NCBI GenBank assembly: GCA_000773965.1
Contig: JRUP01000008.1
Location: 124,001-188,000, forward strand
DNA from: Enterobacter cancerogenus
Lineage (GTDB): Bacteria > Pseudomonadota > Gammaproteobacteria > Enterobacterales > Enterobacteriaceae
Direction of reading: 5' to 3'
Length of the DNA stretch: 64,000 bases
Shown: one piece after another, positions 28,438 to 38,367 of the stretch
Numbering within the stretch: position 1 is the first letter of the stretch
Layout of the letters: every line of letters begins with the position of its first letter
Position numbers and translations under genes: made by a program
Notes under the pieces: model-generated
What the model saw: the letters and a program-made list of their open reading frames with translations, nothing else
What the model was told of the DNA's origin: nothing
Databases searched by the model: none

Positions 28438-29745
28438 ATGACAGAACAGCCCCTTAGCCACAGCGCCGTTGCCGTTCGCGCCGGACGGACCCGATTCCTG
28501 ATGTTGGGCCTGGTGTTTATCAACATCATCATCAACTACATGGATCGCACCAATCTCTCCGTGGCCGCCACGCAAATGGCCGGTGAACTGCGCTTTACGC
28601 CAATGGAGATGGGGTTGATCTTCTCAGCATTTGGCTGGATCTATGCGGCGCTGCAAATCCCCGGAGGTTTTCTGATCGATCGTCTCGGCGCGCGTCTGGT
28701 TTATGGCATCGGGCTATTTGCCTGGTCTTTGATCACCGCTTTGCATGCACTCGCCAACAGCTTCGGTGCGCTGTTTGGCCTGCGCCTGGGCGTCGGTGCT
28801 TTTGAAGCGCCGGTGATGCCCTCGAATAACCGCGTGATTTCCAGCTGGTTCCCGGAACAGGAGCGTGCCAGCGCCATTGGTATCTACTCCTCCGCACAGT
28901 TTGTCGGACTCGCCTGCATGACGCCGCTGCTGTTCCACGTGCAGGATGCCTTTGGCTGGCGCGGGCTGTTCCTGATGACCGGTGTGGCCGGGATGATCTG
29001 GGCGCTGGTGTGGTATCTGCTTTATCGTGAACCGCATGAACACAAAGGCGTGTCAGAGGCTGAGTTAAACTATCTGCGCAGCAACGGTGCCTTACTGGAG
29101 AGTCGTCAGCACACACAACAGCCGAAAGCCCAATGGGCCGATCTGGCGCAGATGTTCCGCAGCCGCAAACTGGTGGGCATTTACATCGGCCAGTTCACCA
29201 TCTCCGCCACCTTTTGGTTCTTCCTCACCTGGTTCCCGACCTATCTGGTGGAGTATCGCCATATGGGCTTTATCAAAAGTGGCTATGTGGCTTCAGTGCC
29301 CTACTTTGCCGCCTTCTGTGGCGTACTGCTGGCAGGATTCGCCTCAGACCGCATGATTCGGCGCGGCGTGTCACCCAGCGTGGCGCGTAAACTGCCGGTG
29401 ATCCTCGGCCTGTTCCTGACGCTGTTTATTCTTGGTGCCAATTACACCGATGACTCGACGCTGATCGTGCTGTTTATGTCGCTGGCGTTCTTCGGCAACG
29501 GGCTGGCGACCATCACCTGGGTGTTTGTCACCGCGCTGGCGCCGCGCCATCTGATTGGCTTAGCGGGCGGCGTATTCAATTTCACCGGCGCGCTCTCCGC
29601 TATCGTGGTGCCGATCGCCATTGGTGCATTGATCGATGGGGATAACTTCGCCCCAGCACTTGGCTTTATTGCCGTGCTGGCCGCGATAGGCATTTGCAGC
29701 TATCTGTTCGTGGTCGGGAAAATCGAGCATGTCAGCGCGCACTGA
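28438..29745 (+). CDS. MFS transporter, ACS (anion:cation symporter) family
   Basis: 435 residues with about 12 membrane segments. N-terminal half: FLMLGLVFINIIINYMDRTN is the hallmark first helix of ACS-family sugar-acid symporters (glucarate, galactonate, hexuronate type), followed by QIPGGFLIDRLGAR, the MFS loop 2-3 motif. Helix 4-5 LGVGAFEAPVMPSNNRVIS is also typical. The substrate is probably an organic or sugar acid anion moved with protons, by family. It starts 218 bases after the divergent yggE start and its last 14 bases overlap the end of the convergent IclR gene. It belongs with the IclR regulator and FAD oxidoreductase, none of which occur here in E. coli. Confidence 0.88.
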   Translation: MTEQPLSHSAVAVRAGRTRFLMLGLVFINIIINYMDRTNLSVAATQMAGELRFTPMEMGLIFSAFGWIYAALQIPGGFLIDRLGARLVYGIGLFAWSLITALHALANSFGALFGLRLGVGAFEAPVMPSNNRVISSWFPEQERASAIGIYSSAQFVGLACMTPLLFHVQDAFGWRGLFLMTGVAGMIWALVWYLLYREPHEHKGVSEAELNYLRSNGALLESRQHTQQPKAQWADLAQMFRSRKLVGIYIGQFTISATFWFFLTWFPTYLVEYRHMGFIKSGYVASVPYFAAFCGVLLAGFASDRMIRRGVSPSVARKLPVILGLFLTLFILGANYTDDSTLIVLFMSLAFFGNGLATITWVFVTALAPRHLIGLAGGVFNFTGALSAIVVPIAIGALIDGDNFAPALGFIAVLAAIGICSYLFVVGKIEHVSAH

Positions 29746-30430
29746 TCAGCACTTGCGCCAGCGACTGCAACTGCGTCACCCGTTGCTGCAGATGCGCATC
29801 GTCTGCCTGCCAGATTTTGGCAAACGCCAGCGCGGCGCGGTTGTTATTGATTGGCTGCGCCATGCTGATTTCGCCGTCATCACGGTGCCAGATCAAATGG
29901 TTTGCATCGCGCTTGCGCGCCAGCAACGGCGCCATCTGCGCCCACTGTTCGTCGGTAAATCGTGGACGCAACTGCTCATCACTCTCTGTCGCCAGCAGCG
30001 ACACACCAATCACCGACTGCCACGCTGGCAGCATGCGGAAACCGGCCAGCGCCTGACTGGCACTGGTGCGCTCACCCGGTTCGGAGTGCCAGATGTAAAT
30101 CACCTGGTCCTCCCACAACACGCCCAGCGCCACCACGATGTCGCGCGGCGCGTGTGCTTCCAGTTGCGGCAGCGCCTGGGCAAACAGCGAGGAGCCGCGA
30201 ATCGCCTGCGCCGCCAGCGCATGAATCCCCGGGCCGGGCAAATAGCGGCGATGTTCATCCTGAATCGTCAGGCCAATCGAGGCCATGGTCATCAGCAGGC
30301 GGTTAACGCGTGTGCTGTTCATGTCCATCTGTCGCGCCAGTTCACGGCAGCCCACGGCTTTATCGCTGGAAACCAAATACTGCAAGCAGCGAATCCCATC
30401 AATCAGGCTTTGGTTGGGTTGAGAAGACAT
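29732..30430 (-). CDS. IclR-family transcriptional regulator
   Basis: 232 residues. N-terminal winged helix (SLIDGIRCLQYLVSSDKAVG, then CRELARQMDMNSTRVNRLLMTM), followed by an IclR effector domain in which the usual landmarks are weak (YLPGPGIHALAAQAIRGSS; GERTSASQALAGFRMLPAWQSVIG in place of the usual P-x-H-x-T-A-x-GKA segment). It is divergent from the FAD oxidoreductase gene with only 56 bases between, so it probably controls that gene and its own expression and perhaps the MFS gene, which it overlaps tail to tail. The effector is unknown. Confidence 0.85.
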   Translation of the reverse strand: MSSQPNQSLIDGIRCLQYLVSSDKAVGCRELARQMDMNSTRVNRLLMTMASIGLTIQDEHRRYLPGPGIHALAAQAIRGSSLFAQALPQLEAHAPRDIVVALGVLWEDQVIYIWHSEPGERTSASQALAGFRMLPAWQSVIGVSLLATESDEQLRPRFTDEQWAQMAPLLARKRDANHLIWHRDDGEISMAQPINNNRAALAFAKIWQADDAHLQQRVTQLQSLAQVLISAR

Positions 30431-30486
30431 AGTTCACCCTGTGGCGCTCAAAACACCAATCTTAGCTTCAGCATGACAGGAAGCAA

Positions 30487-32766
30487 ATGATGCAGACTTT
30501 CTCTTCGCAAAATGCGCGCCACTTCCCAGAGCAAAAAATACAGGCCGATCTGTTGGTGGCGGGCGGAGGGCTCGCGGGCGTGTGCGCCGCACTGGCCGCC
30601 GCGCGTGACGGATTACAGGTGGTGTTGGTTCAGGATCGCCCGGTGCTGGGTGGCAACGCGTCGAGTGAAGTGCGCTTGTGGGCCAACGGGGCGACATCGC
30701 ATATGGGCAACAACAACCGCTGGGCGCGCGAAGGCGGCATCATGGGCGAGATCATGGAGGAAAACCTGTGGCGCAACAAAGAGGGCAATCCGGTGCTGTT
30801 CGATATGGTGCTGCTGGATTTGGTGCAGTCGCAGCCCGGATTAACCCTGTTGCTCAATACCGTGGTCACCGATATCGAGAAATCAGACCGTCATTTGCAA
30901 TCGGTGCAGGCCTTCAACGCCATCAATCAGACCCGCTATCACGTTAAGGCCAGCCAATTTATTGATGCCAGCGGTGATGGCGTACTGGGATATCTGGCGG
31001 GCGCAGCGCATCGCGTGGGGGCGGAAAGCGTTGAAGAGTTTGGCGAAAAGATGGCGCCGGGCGAACACTTTGGCCACAAACTCGGCCACTCAATTTACTT
31101 CTATACCAAGCGCAGCTCGCAGCCAGTGCGCTTTGTTCCGCCCTCTTTCGCGCTCAAAGAGATCACCGCCATCCCGCGATATAAACGCCTGACATCCGAG
31201 CTTAACGGCTGCGATCTGTGGTGGCTGGAATGGGGCGGACGGCTCGATACGGTGCACGAAAGTGAAACCATCAAATGGGAGCTGTGGAAAATCGTCTGGG
31301 GCGTCTGGGATTACATTAAAAACTCCGGCGAGTTCCCGGATGCCGACACGCTGACCATCGAATGGGTGGGCCTGATCCCCGGTAAGCGTGAAAGCCGCCG
31401 CTTTGTGGGCGACACCTTGCTGTGTCAGCAGGACATCGTTGAACAGCGCGACCACTACGATGCCGTGGCCTACGGCGGTTGGTCGATTGACCTGCATCCG
31501 GCCGATGGCGTCTACAGCGAACACGACGGCTGCCGCCAGTTTCACAGCAAAGGCACTTACACCATTCCGTTCCGTGCGCTTTACAGCCAGTCGCTGGATA
31601 ATCTGCTGCTCACCGGTCGCTTAATTTCAGCCACCCACGTGGCCTTTGGCAGTGCGCGCGTGATGTGCACCTGCGGCGTACTGGGTGAAGTGGTGGGACG
31701 TGCGGCGGCGATCTGTCAGCAGCAGCAACTCACGCCAGCACAGTTAGCCCAGCCTGCTCACGTAACGCAGCTGCAGCAACGCCTGCTGCGCGAAGGGGCA
31801 TACATCCCACGCCAGCAGCTTGCGAACCCGGTCAGCGATGCGCAAATCGAGGTCAGTAGCACCCTGCAACTCAGCGCCCTGCCCGCCGATGGCGGTTGGC
31901 AGTCGTTGCAATCGCGCTGTGCGTTGCTGCTGCCACTGAAAGCCGGTGAGCGCTTACCGACGATGTCCGTGCAGCTTCGCGCCAAACAGACGCAGAAACT
32001 GCAGGTTTCGCTGCTCACCAGTGACAATCCGGCCAACACCTGCGGCGATCAGCATATCGCCAGCCAGACAATCACGGTTAACGACCAGGGCAGCTACCGC
32101 CTGAGCTTTGATTACCGTGCGGAGGTTGATCGCTACTTATTTATCGCCTTCGAAGAGCAGCCAGAGATTGAAGTGGCACTTACCCGCCAGCGCTTGCCAG
32201 GCGTGATGATGGTGTTCAACAGCCTCAATCCGCGCGTTGCCAAACGCACAAGGCAGATCAATGACGGCGATTACGGCGTGGATGAGTTTGATTTCTGGCT
32301 GCCGCGCCGTGCGCCACATCAGGTTCTGCTGGCGTTCGCGCTGGAGACGCCGCTAAAACTCTGGCATCGCGATTATTTACTCAACGGCAAATTGCGTCCG
32401 GAACAGCACACCAACTGTTGGGTGCCAGCACTGGATGATGCTCAGCCGACGGTCACCTGGCGATGGGAACTACAGCAACACGCACGCCAAATCACCCTGC
32501 TGTTTGATAACGACTTCGACCATGCGATGGAGACGGTGCAGATGGGTCATGCACAGGCAGTGACGCCGCACTGCACCACACATTACCGGTTATGGCTGGA
32601 TGAGATGTTACTGGTGGAAGTGAAGGACAATCATCACTCGCTATGCCACCACGCTGTGCCGCAGGATGTCAGTTTCCGGCAGATACGCTTAGAGCTGATT
32701 GCCAGTGCGGGCGCGCTGCCCGCACTGTACGGTTTACATCTGCATCAGAACGCGGCAATGCCCTGA
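30487..32766 (+). CDS. FAD-dependent oxidoreductase with long C-terminal extension
   Basis: 759 residues. N-terminal FAD fold: [20 protein letters not shown] (about residues 22-41), then [19 protein letters not shown], a pattern of the FAD_oxidored (PF12831) family, and [20 protein letters not shown] second nucleotide-binding segment reads [17 protein letters not shown]. The FAD part ends near [20 protein letters not shown] (about 375-395), and a Cys pair follows (CTCGVLGE). Residues from about 440 to 759 are not recognised and look beta-rich, perhaps a sugar- or substrate-binding module. Substrate unknown; linkage to an ACS carrier suggests a sugar acid or cyclitol. The last 22 bases overlap the end of argO on the other strand. 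Confidence 0.82.
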   Translation: MMQTFSSQNARHFPEQKIQADLLVAGGGLAGVCAALAAARDGLQVVLVQDRPVLGGNASSEVRLWANGATSHMGNNNRWAREGGIMGEIMEENLWRNKEGNPVLFDMVLLDLVQSQPGLTLLLNTVVTDIEKSDRHLQSVQAFNAINQTRYHVKASQFIDASGDGVLGYLAGAAHRVGAESVEEFGEKMAPGEHFGHKLGHSIYFYTKRSSQPVRFVPPSFALKEITAIPRYKRLTSELNGCDLWWLEWGGRLDTVHESETIKWELWKIVWGVWDYIKNSGEFPDADTLTIEWVGLIPGKRESRRFVGDTLLCQQDIVEQRDHYDAVAYGGWSIDLHPADGVYSEHDGCRQFHSKGTYTIPFRALYSQSLDNLLLTGRLISATHVAFGSARVMCTCGVLGEVVGRAAAICQQQQLTPAQLAQPAHVTQLQQRLLREGAYIPRQQLANPVSDAQIEVSSTLQLSALPADGGWQSLQSRCALLLPLKAGERLPTMSVQLRAKQTQKLQVSLLTSDNPANTCGDQHIASQTITVNDQGSYRLSFDYRAEVDRYLFIAFEEQPEIEVALTRQRLPGVMMVFNSLNPRVAKRTRQINDGDYGVDEFDFWLPRRAPHQVLLAFALETPLKLWHRDYLLNGKLRPEQHTNCWVPALDDAQPTVTWRWELQQHARQITLLFDNDFDHAMETVQMGHAQAVTPHCTTHYRLWLDEMLLVEVKDNHHSLCHHAVPQDVSFRQIRLELIASAGALPALYGLHLHQNAAMP

Positions 32767-33368
32767 CGCGCTAACTGGATGGCGATAAACCACATCACAC
32801 CGCCCACCAGCAGATTGATGATGCGCTGGGCGCGCACTGTGCGCAGACGCGGTGACAGCCATGCGGCTAACAGCGCCAGACCAAAGAACCAGATAATCGA
32901 TGCGCTCACTGTACCCAACGCGAACCACTGGCGCGCGGCGGTAGAAGGCAACTGACTGCCCAGGCTACCGAGCACCACGAAAGTATCGAGATAGACATGC
33001 GGGTTGAGCCAGGTCACCGCGACGATGGTGGCAATAATGCGCCAGCGGCCTTGCTTCATCACCGCATCATCGGCCAGCGTCACATCACCCTGCCATGCGC
33101 TGCGCAGTGCGCCCCAGCCGTACCACAGCAGAAACGCCACGCCTGCCCAGGTAATCAGCATCAGCAGAATCGGGGACTGATTCAGCAATGCGCTGCCGCC
33201 AAAAATACCGCCGCAAATCAGCACGATATCGCTCAGGGTGCACAATCCTGCAGTCATCAAATGGTAGTGGCGTTTAATGCCCTGGTTCATCACGAATGCG
33301 TTTTGCGGGCCCAATGGCAGAATGAGTGCAGCCCCAAGAGCAAGCCCTTGTAAATAAACAGATAACAC
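32745..33368 (-). CDS. argO: Arginine/lysine exporter ArgO
   Basis: 207 residues (E. coli 211), LysE family, about six membrane helices. Exports arginine and the toxic analogue canavanine. Typical N-terminus [20 protein letters not shown] with the conserved PLGPQN, and later [19 protein letters not shown]. ArgP activates it in response to arginine in E. coli, and argP is present at 26476. The 3' end overlaps the FAD oxidoreductase by 22 bases, which marks the right border of the inserted unit. Confidence 0.95.
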   Translation of the reverse strand: MLSVYLQGLALGAALILPLGPQNAFVMNQGIKRHYHLMTAGLCTLSDIVLICGGIFGGSALLNQSPILLMLITWAGVAFLLWYGWGALRSAWQGDVTLADDAVMKQGRWRIIATIVAVTWLNPHVYLDTFVVLGSLGSQLPSTAARQWFALGTVSASIIWFFGLALLAAWLSPRLRTVRAQRIINLLVGGVMWFIAIQLARQGIAAF

Positions 33369-33466
33369 GTTGATAGTCCTGAATAACGAGGTAATGCGAT
33401 GCAGTATAGTGACGCGAGGATATTAGTGGAAATTGAAAAATTTAATCAGGCATTAGAGAAAATAAT

Positions 33467-33490
33467 AAGGTCGCCATAAATGACGACCTT
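33467..33490 (-). terminator. GGTCGCCAT-type hairpin, copy 2 (after mscS)
   Basis: In the minus-strand RNA the 11-base arms AAGGTCGTCAT and ATGGCGACCTT pair fully (one G-U) around TT, followed by ATTATTTTC. Probably the mscS terminator, 50 bases after its stop. Nearly the same hairpin as at 11317-11340. Confidence 0.7.
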
Positions 33491-33539
33491 TAAACGATGT
33501 TGTGCAGTTTACCGTTCAAAGCACAACGCTACTGAGTGA

Positions 33540-34409
33540 TTACTCGGCTTGTGCAGCCTGCTGCTCACTTTTCACCTGGTGTAGATGCACATCCATCTGC
33601 GGATACGGAATGCCAATACCCTTCGCGTCCAGTGCACGTTTGAAGTTCTTCAGCAGATCCCAGTACACGTTCTGCAGGTCACCGCTTTTGCTCCAGCAGC
33701 GCACCACAAAGTTCAGTGAAGAGGCGGCCAGTTCGTTCAGACCGATCTGAATCCCCATGTCTTTCAGCACACGCTCATCGGCTTCGACGACTTCACGTAA
33801 CAGCTCGATCACCTGATCAACGTCCGCATCATAGGCCACGCCGATAATAAACTCGTTACGACGAATCGGCTCACGCGAGAAGTTAACGATGTTGGCGGCG
33901 ATGATTTTACCGTTCGGGATCACCACGATTTTGCCATCCACGGTTTTCAGCGTGGTAGAGAAAATCTGCACGTTTTGCACGGTACCCATTACGCCCAAAT
34001 CAACGAACTCACCGGTTTTGAACGGACGGAAGGTCACCAATAGCACACCCGCTGCGAGGTTGGACAGAGAGCCTTGCAGTGCCAGGCCGACGGCCAAACC
34101 GGCGGCACCCAGTACGGCAATCACCGAGGCGGTTTGCACGCCCACGCGACCCAGCGCCGCAATTAAGGTGAAAGCGATAATGCCGTAGCGCACCAGGGCA
34201 GAGAGGAAGTCTGCAACGGTAGCGTCGATATGACGCGCCTGCAGCACGCGATTGATCGTATTTGAAACGATACGCGCAATGAACATACCAATAATGATGG
34301 TGATGATCGCCGCAACGATATTCACCGCATAGCTCAGGATCAGTGCCTGATTACGTACCAGCCAGCCGCCGGCACTGTTAATGCCATCGACGACATTTAA
34401 GTCTTCCAT
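33540..34409 (-). CDS. mscS: Small-conductance mechanosensitive channel MscS
   Basis: 289 residues (E. coli 286). Three N-terminal helices; the pore-lining third helix is [24 protein letters not shown] in two halves (Ala/Gly ridge) at about residues 98-121, then the beta domain ([33 protein letters not shown]) and a C-terminal alpha/beta vestibule. Opens on hypo-osmotic shock to release solutes from the cytoplasm. It has one residue fewer in the GEYVDLGGVAGTV loop than E. coli ([12 protein letters not shown]). It stands alone between fbaA and argO. Confidence 0.97.
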   Translation of the reverse strand: MEDLNVVDGINSAGGWLVRNQALILSYAVNIVAAIITIIIGMFIARIVSNTINRVLQARHIDATVADFLSALVRYGIIAFTLIAALGRVGVQTASVIAVLGAAGLAVGLALQGSLSNLAAGVLLVTFRPFKTGEFVDLGVMGTVQNVQIFSTTLKTVDGKIVVIPNGKIIAANIVNFSREPIRRNEFIIGVAYDADVDQVIELLREVVEADERVLKDMGIQIGLNELAASSLNFVVRCWSKSGDLQNVYWDLLKNFKRALDAKGIGIPYPQMDVHLHQVKSEQQAAQAE

Positions 34410-34554
34410 TTGTTAGCCCTGTTGTTGAGTTTCCCGCAGGAAAATGCAAAAACGGCCAGATTAGCTCCGGCACTCCCGTGTACAAGGGTAAACAAAAATG
34501 GCATGAAGCGCCAAAGATGGGCTGAATTTACTCACTATTCCGAATCGAATGCAT

Positions 34555-34581
34555 AAAAAAAGGCCCTTTCGGGCCTTTTTT
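34555..34581. terminator. Bidirectional terminator after fbaA
   Basis: AAAAAAAGGCCC, loop TTTC, GGGCCTTTTTT: a symmetric GC stem flanked by A and T runs, 17 bases after the fbaA stop. Confidence 0.93.
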
Positions 34582-34597
34582 GTACTGTAAGGAAAAA

Positions 34598-35677
34598 TTA
34601 CAGCACGTCGACAGCGTTCAGCTCTTTGAAAGCCTGCTCTAAACGCACAACCATTGAAGCCTGTGCAGAGCGCAGCCATACGCGTGGGTCGTAATATTTC
34701 TTGTTCGGGCTATCCACGCCATTTGGGTTACCCAACTGGCCTTGCAGATAGTCTTCATTCTTTTTGTAGTACTGCAGGATGCCGTCCCAGGTCGCCCATT
34801 GGGTATCGGTATCGATGTTCATCTTGATTACGCCGTAACCAATAGACTCTTCGATTTCTGCAGCAGAAGAACCTGAACCACCGTGGAACACGAAATCCAG
34901 CGCATTGTGCGGCAGATTGTGTTTCTTGGTCACGTATTCCTGAGAATCACGTAGGATGGTTGGAGTCAGTTTCACGTTGCCTGGCTTGTACACGCCGTGC
35001 ACGTTACCGAATGAAGCGGCGATGGTGAAACGCGGGCTGATTTTGCTCAGCTCGGTATACGCGTAATCAACGTCTTCTGGCTGGGTGTACAGGGCAGAAG
35101 CGTCCATATGGCTGTTGTCCACGCCGTCTTCTTCGCCACCGGTGCAACCCAGTTCGATTTCCAGGGTCATGTCGATTTTCGCCATGCGCGCCAGGTACTT
35201 AGAAGAAATCTCAATGTTCTCTTCCAGTGATTCTTCTGACAGGTCAATCATGTGAGAAGAGAACAGTGGCTTACCGGTTTTCTTGAAGTGCTCTTCACCG
35301 GCATCCAGCAGACCGTCGATCCATGGCAGCAGTTTCTTAGCACAGTGGTCGGTGTGCAGAATAACTGGCACGCCGTACTGTTCAGCCATCAGATGCACAT
35401 GGTGCGCACCGGCGATAGCGCCGAAGATTGCTGCGCCCTGTGGCTTGTCGGTTTTGAAACCTTTACCGGCGATGAAGGCAGCACCACCATTGGAGAACTG
35501 AACGATGACCGGCGCTTTAACTTTGGCGGCAGCTTCCAGTACCGCGTTGATGGAGTCCGTGCCGACGCAGTTAACTGCAGGCAGAGCGAATTTGTTTTCT
35601 TTCGCTACTTGGAAAACTTTCTGAACGTCATCACCAGTGACAACGCCGGGTTTTACGAAATCAAAAATTTTAGACAT
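34598..35677 (-). CDS. fbaA: Fructose-bisphosphate aldolase, class II
   Basis: 359 residues, the E. coli length. Zinc-dependent cleavage of fructose 1,6-bisphosphate. Zn ligands lie in VILHTDHCAKKLLPW (His, about residues 103-117), in ELGCTGGEEDG (Glu) and in FGNVHGVYKPGN and FVFHGGSGSS (His). Last gene of epd-pgk-fbaA. It starts 102 bases after pgk; the gap contains two hairpins (35728-35769) that may set differential mRNA stability. Confidence 0.98.
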   Translation of the reverse strand: MSKIFDFVKPGVVTGDDVQKVFQVAKENKFALPAVNCVGTDSINAVLEAAAKVKAPVIVQFSNGGAAFIAGKGFKTDKPQGAAIFGAIAGAHHVHLMAEQYGVPVILHTDHCAKKLLPWIDGLLDAGEEHFKKTGKPLFSSHMIDLSEESLEENIEISSKYLARMAKIDMTLEIELGCTGGEEDGVDNSHMDASALYTQPEDVDYAYTELSKISPRFTIAASFGNVHGVYKPGNVKLTPTILRDSQEYVTKKHNLPHNALDFVFHGGSGSSAAEIEESIGYGVIKMNIDTDTQWATWDGILQYYKKNEDYLQGQLGNPNGVDSPNKKYYDPRVWLRSAQASMVVRLEQAFKELNAVDVL

Positions 35678-35727
35678 GGTTGTGTCCTGTTTCGTTACCG
35701 TTCATCCCACAAAGGGACGTCGATTTT

Positions 35728-35769
35728 TTGCCCAGGATGGGCAAGCCTTCAGACGGCGCCGAAGCGCCG
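35728..35769 (-). other. Two hairpins in the pgk-fbaA gap
   Basis: Hairpin A: CGGCGC (35754-35759) / GCGCCG (35764-35769) with a CGAA loop. Hairpin B: TTGCCCA (35728-35734) / TGGGCAA (35738-35744) with a 3-base loop. Neither is followed by T in the minus direction, so they are not terminators. In E. coli pgk-fba mRNA is processed in this gap; a role in processing here is inference. Confidence 0.5.
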
Positions 35770-35779
35770 CCCCCAAAAA

Positions 35780-36943
35780 TTACTGCTTAGCGCGCTCTTC
35801 CAGCATCGCTACAGCGGGCAGTTTTTTGCCTTCCACGAACTCGAGGAATGCGCCACCGCCGGTAGAGATGTAGGAGATCTTGTCTTCGATACCAAACAGA
35901 TCAATCGCTGCCAGGGTATCGCCGCCGCCCGCAACAGAGAACGCGTCGCTGTCTGCAATCGCGTTCGCCACGATTTCGGTGCCTTTACGGAAGTTCGGGA
36001 ATTCGAACACGCCAACCGGACCGTTCCACAGGATGGTTTTTGCCTCTTTCAGCAGTTTTGCCATCGCCTGTGCGGTTTCGTCACCGAAATCCATAATCTC
36101 TTCGTTATCCGCCACTTCGGAAACCTTTTTCACGGTTGCCGGAGCAGTTTCAGAGAATTCCGTTCCGACGCGAGAGTCGGTTGGAACCGGAATACCGTGC
36201 TCGTCACGCAGCTTTTTCGCCGCTTCAACGAAGTCTGGTTCGTACAGTGATTTACCGACGTTGTTGTCGATAGCCACGAAGGTGTTAGCAATACCGCCAC
36301 CGACGATCACGGTGTCAGCGATTTTCACCAGAGACTGCAGCACGTCGAATTTGGTCGACACTTTAGAACCACCCACAACCGCCACCAGCGGACGCTGTGG
36401 GTTGCTCATGACTTTACCCAGCGCTTCCAGCTCAGCAGAGAGCAGCGGGCCAGCACAAGCGATAGGGGCGAACTTGCCCACACCGTGGGTTGAAGCCTGC
36501 GCACGGTGCGCAGTACCGAAGGCATCCATCACGAACACGTCGCACAGGGCGGCATATTTCTTCGACAGCGTCTCTTCGTCTTTCTTCTCGCCTTTGTTAA
36601 AGCGCACGTTTTCCAGAACCACCAGTTCACCCACGCCGACTTCAACGCCGTCGAGGTAGTCTTTCGCCAGGGTCACGTTAGTGCCGTTCAGTTTGTCTTT
36701 CAGGTAGTTAACAACAGGCAGGAGCGAGAACTCTTCGTTGTATTCACCTTCGGTCGGACGACCCAGGTGAGAGGTAACCATCACTTTCGCGCCCTGTTTC
36801 AACGCCGCTTCGATGGTAGGCAGAGAAGCACGGATACGTGCATCTGACGTCACTTTCCCTTCTTTAACTGGCACGTTGAGATCGGCACGGATCAGAACGC
36901 GTTTACCAGCAAGATCCAGATCGGTCATCTTAATTACAGACAT
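35780..36943 (-). CDS. pgk: Phosphoglycerate kinase
   Basis: 387 residues, the E. coli length. Transfers phosphate from 1,3-bisphosphoglycerate to ADP. N-domain substrate site [17 protein letters not shown] and [14 protein letters not shown]-domain nucleotide site [25 protein letters not shown] and [15 protein letters not shown]. Middle gene of epd-pgk-fbaA, 51 bases after epd. Confidence 0.98.
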   Translation of the reverse strand: MSVIKMTDLDLAGKRVLIRADLNVPVKEGKVTSDARIRASLPTIEAALKQGAKVMVTSHLGRPTEGEYNEEFSLLPVVNYLKDKLNGTNVTLAKDYLDGVEVGVGELVVLENVRFNKGEKKDEETLSKKYAALCDVFVMDAFGTAHRAQASTHGVGKFAPIACAGPLLSAELEALGKVMSNPQRPLVAVVGGSKVSTKFDVLQSLVKIADTVIVGGGIANTFVAIDNNVGKSLYEPDFVEAAKKLRDEHGIPVPTDSRVGTEFSETAPATVKKVSEVADNEEIMDFGDETAQAMAKLLKEAKTILWNGPVGVFEFPNFRKGTEIVANAIADSDAFSVAGGGDTLAAIDLFGIEDKISYISTGGGAFLEFVEGKKLPAVAMLEERAKQ

Positions 36944-36994
36944 GGTGAACCCTCTCGTTGATTCTCATAAGTTTTGCCAGACGCAGTCCGCGTC

Positions 36995-38014
36995 TTACCT
37001 GAAACCGCTTGCGGCCATTGCTAACGTGGTGTCGATCATGCGGTTAGCAAAGCCCCATTCGTTGTCACACCAAACCAAGGTCTTGATCAGGTGATGACCA
37101 CTGACCCGCGTTTGCGTGCCATCGACTATGGCACTGTGCGGATCATGGTTAAAATCTACTGAGACTAACGGTAATTCCGTATAGTCAACTATACCACGAA
37201 ACGCCCCTTCTGACGCGTTTTGCAGCAACGCATTGACCTCACACGCCTTCACGGCTTCACGTACCGAAACGCTCAAATCAATGGCTGTCACGTTGATCGT
37301 GGGCACGCGCACAGCGATGGCTTCGAAGCGGTCATTAAATTTCGGAAAAATACGGGTAATGCCCGCAGCAAGACGCGTATCCACCGGAATGATCGATTGG
37401 CTGGCGGCACGGGTACGACGCAGATCGCTGTGATAGGCGTCAATCACCTGTTGGTCGTGCATTGCCGAGTGAATCGTGGTCACGGTGCCCGATTCAATAC
37501 CGAAGGCGTCATCCAGCAACTTGATCACCGGAATAATACAGTTGGTGGTGCAAGATGCGTTGGAGACAATGCGGTCAGTTTGTTTAAGAGCTTGTTCGTT
37601 AACGCCGAACACCACGGTGGCATCCAGGTCATTACCGCCCGGGTGCGAGAACAACACCTTCTTCGCGCCCGCTTGCAGATGTGCTTCGCCATCTGCGCGG
37701 CTGCCATACACGCCGGTGCAATCCAGCACGATATCGACGTTCAGTTCCTGCCATGGCAGTGCATCGATATCGGCCAGGTGCAGAATGCGGATGGTATCGT
37801 CGCCCACGAACAGCTGATCGCGCTCCTGGCGCACATCCCAGGCAAAGCGGCCATGGCTGGTGTCATACTTCAGCAAATGCGCCATGCCGGTGGCTTCAGC
37901 CAGTTCGTTGATCGCTACCACGGTAATTTCAGCGCGGCGGCCGGTTTCATACAAGGCACGCAACACATTGCGTCCAATACGACCAAAACCATTAATTGCT
38001 ATGCGAACGGTCAT
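36995..38014 (-). CDS. epd: D-erythrose-4-phosphate dehydrogenase
   Basis: 339 residues from ATG 38014 ([20 protein letters not shown]); an earlier in-frame start lies in the promoter region. GAPDH-like enzyme that oxidises erythrose 4-phosphate for pyridoxal phosphate synthesis. NAD fold [10 protein letters not shown], catalytic Cys in [14 protein letters not shown], His in [11 protein letters not shown]. The HSAMHD and [15 protein letters not shown] variants point to Epd rather than GapA. First gene of the glycolytic operon, under two Cra-like sites. Confidence 0.97.
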   Translation of the reverse strand: MTVRIAINGFGRIGRNVLRALYETGRRAEITVVAINELAEATGMAHLLKYDTSHGRFAWDVRQERDQLFVGDDTIRILHLADIDALPWQELNVDIVLDCTGVYGSRADGEAHLQAGAKKVLFSHPGGNDLDATVVFGVNEQALKQTDRIVSNASCTTNCIIPVIKLLDDAFGIESGTVTTIHSAMHDQQVIDAYHSDLRRTRAASQSIIPVDTRLAAGITRIFPKFNDRFEAIAVRVPTINVTAIDLSVSVREAVKACEVNALLQNASEGAFRGIVDYTELPLVSVDFNHDPHSAIVDGTQTRVSGHHLIKTLVWCDNEWGFANRMIDTTLAMAASGFR

Positions 38015-38132
38015 CTCACTTCCTGCAACAACACCCAAAAAAACGTGCCAAATACCTTGAGCGTTTCGCTGCGTTTTGTACAGGGAATTATTGCCCGCTT
38101 AACGTTGCAAAATGATGCCACTCAATTGCAAC

Positions 38133-38144
38133 TGAAACGGTTCA
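38133..38144. promoter_or_regulatory. Cra (FruR) operator, site 1, upstream of epd
   Basis: TGAAACGGTTCA inside AACTGAAACGGTTCAGCT, close to the Cra consensus TGAAACGTTTCA, 119 bases upstream of the epd start. Cra controls epd-pgk-fbaA in E. coli. The rest of the 38015-38290 gap shows no gene. Confidence 0.7.
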
Positions 38145-38256
38145 GCTAGAATAAAGCATGCACGGAATAACAGGAATGATTGCGATCAATTGCGCTGCTG
38201 AATATTGGATCTACGTCACATATTTCGCATGTAAAAATTATTACTGCAGGAATAAT

Positions 38257-38268
38257 TGAAGCGTTTCA
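38257..38268. promoter_or_regulatory. Cra (FruR) operator, site 2, upstream of epd
   Basis: TGAAGCGTTTCA inside ATTGAAGCGTTTCAGG, near-consensus Cra half sites, 124 bases further upstream than site 1 and between the tktA terminator and epd. Confidence 0.65.
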
Positions 38269-38290
38269 GGTTGAAGGCGGGGTCTGAAAT

Positions 38291-38318
38291 GAAAAAAGGT
38301 GCGCATAAAGCGCACCTT
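38291..38318 (-). terminator. Terminator of tktA
   Basis: 9-bp stem AAGGTGCGC / GCGCACCTT (38296-38318) with loop ATAAA, followed in the minus direction by TTTTC from the A run at 38292-38297. It lies 50 bases after the tktA stop. Confidence 0.88.
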
Positions 38319-38342
38319 CGTTAGCGATCATCTAACCTGTCG

Positions 38343-38362
38343 GGCCGCCCTTGATGGCGACC
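38343..38362 (-). repeat. GGTCGCCAT-type hairpin, copy 3 (after tktA)
   Basis: Minus-strand RNA GGTCGCC pairs with GGCGGCC (one G-U) around a 6-base loop, 5 bases after the tktA stop and before the main terminator. Confidence 0.5.
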
Positions 38363-38367
38363 GCTGA

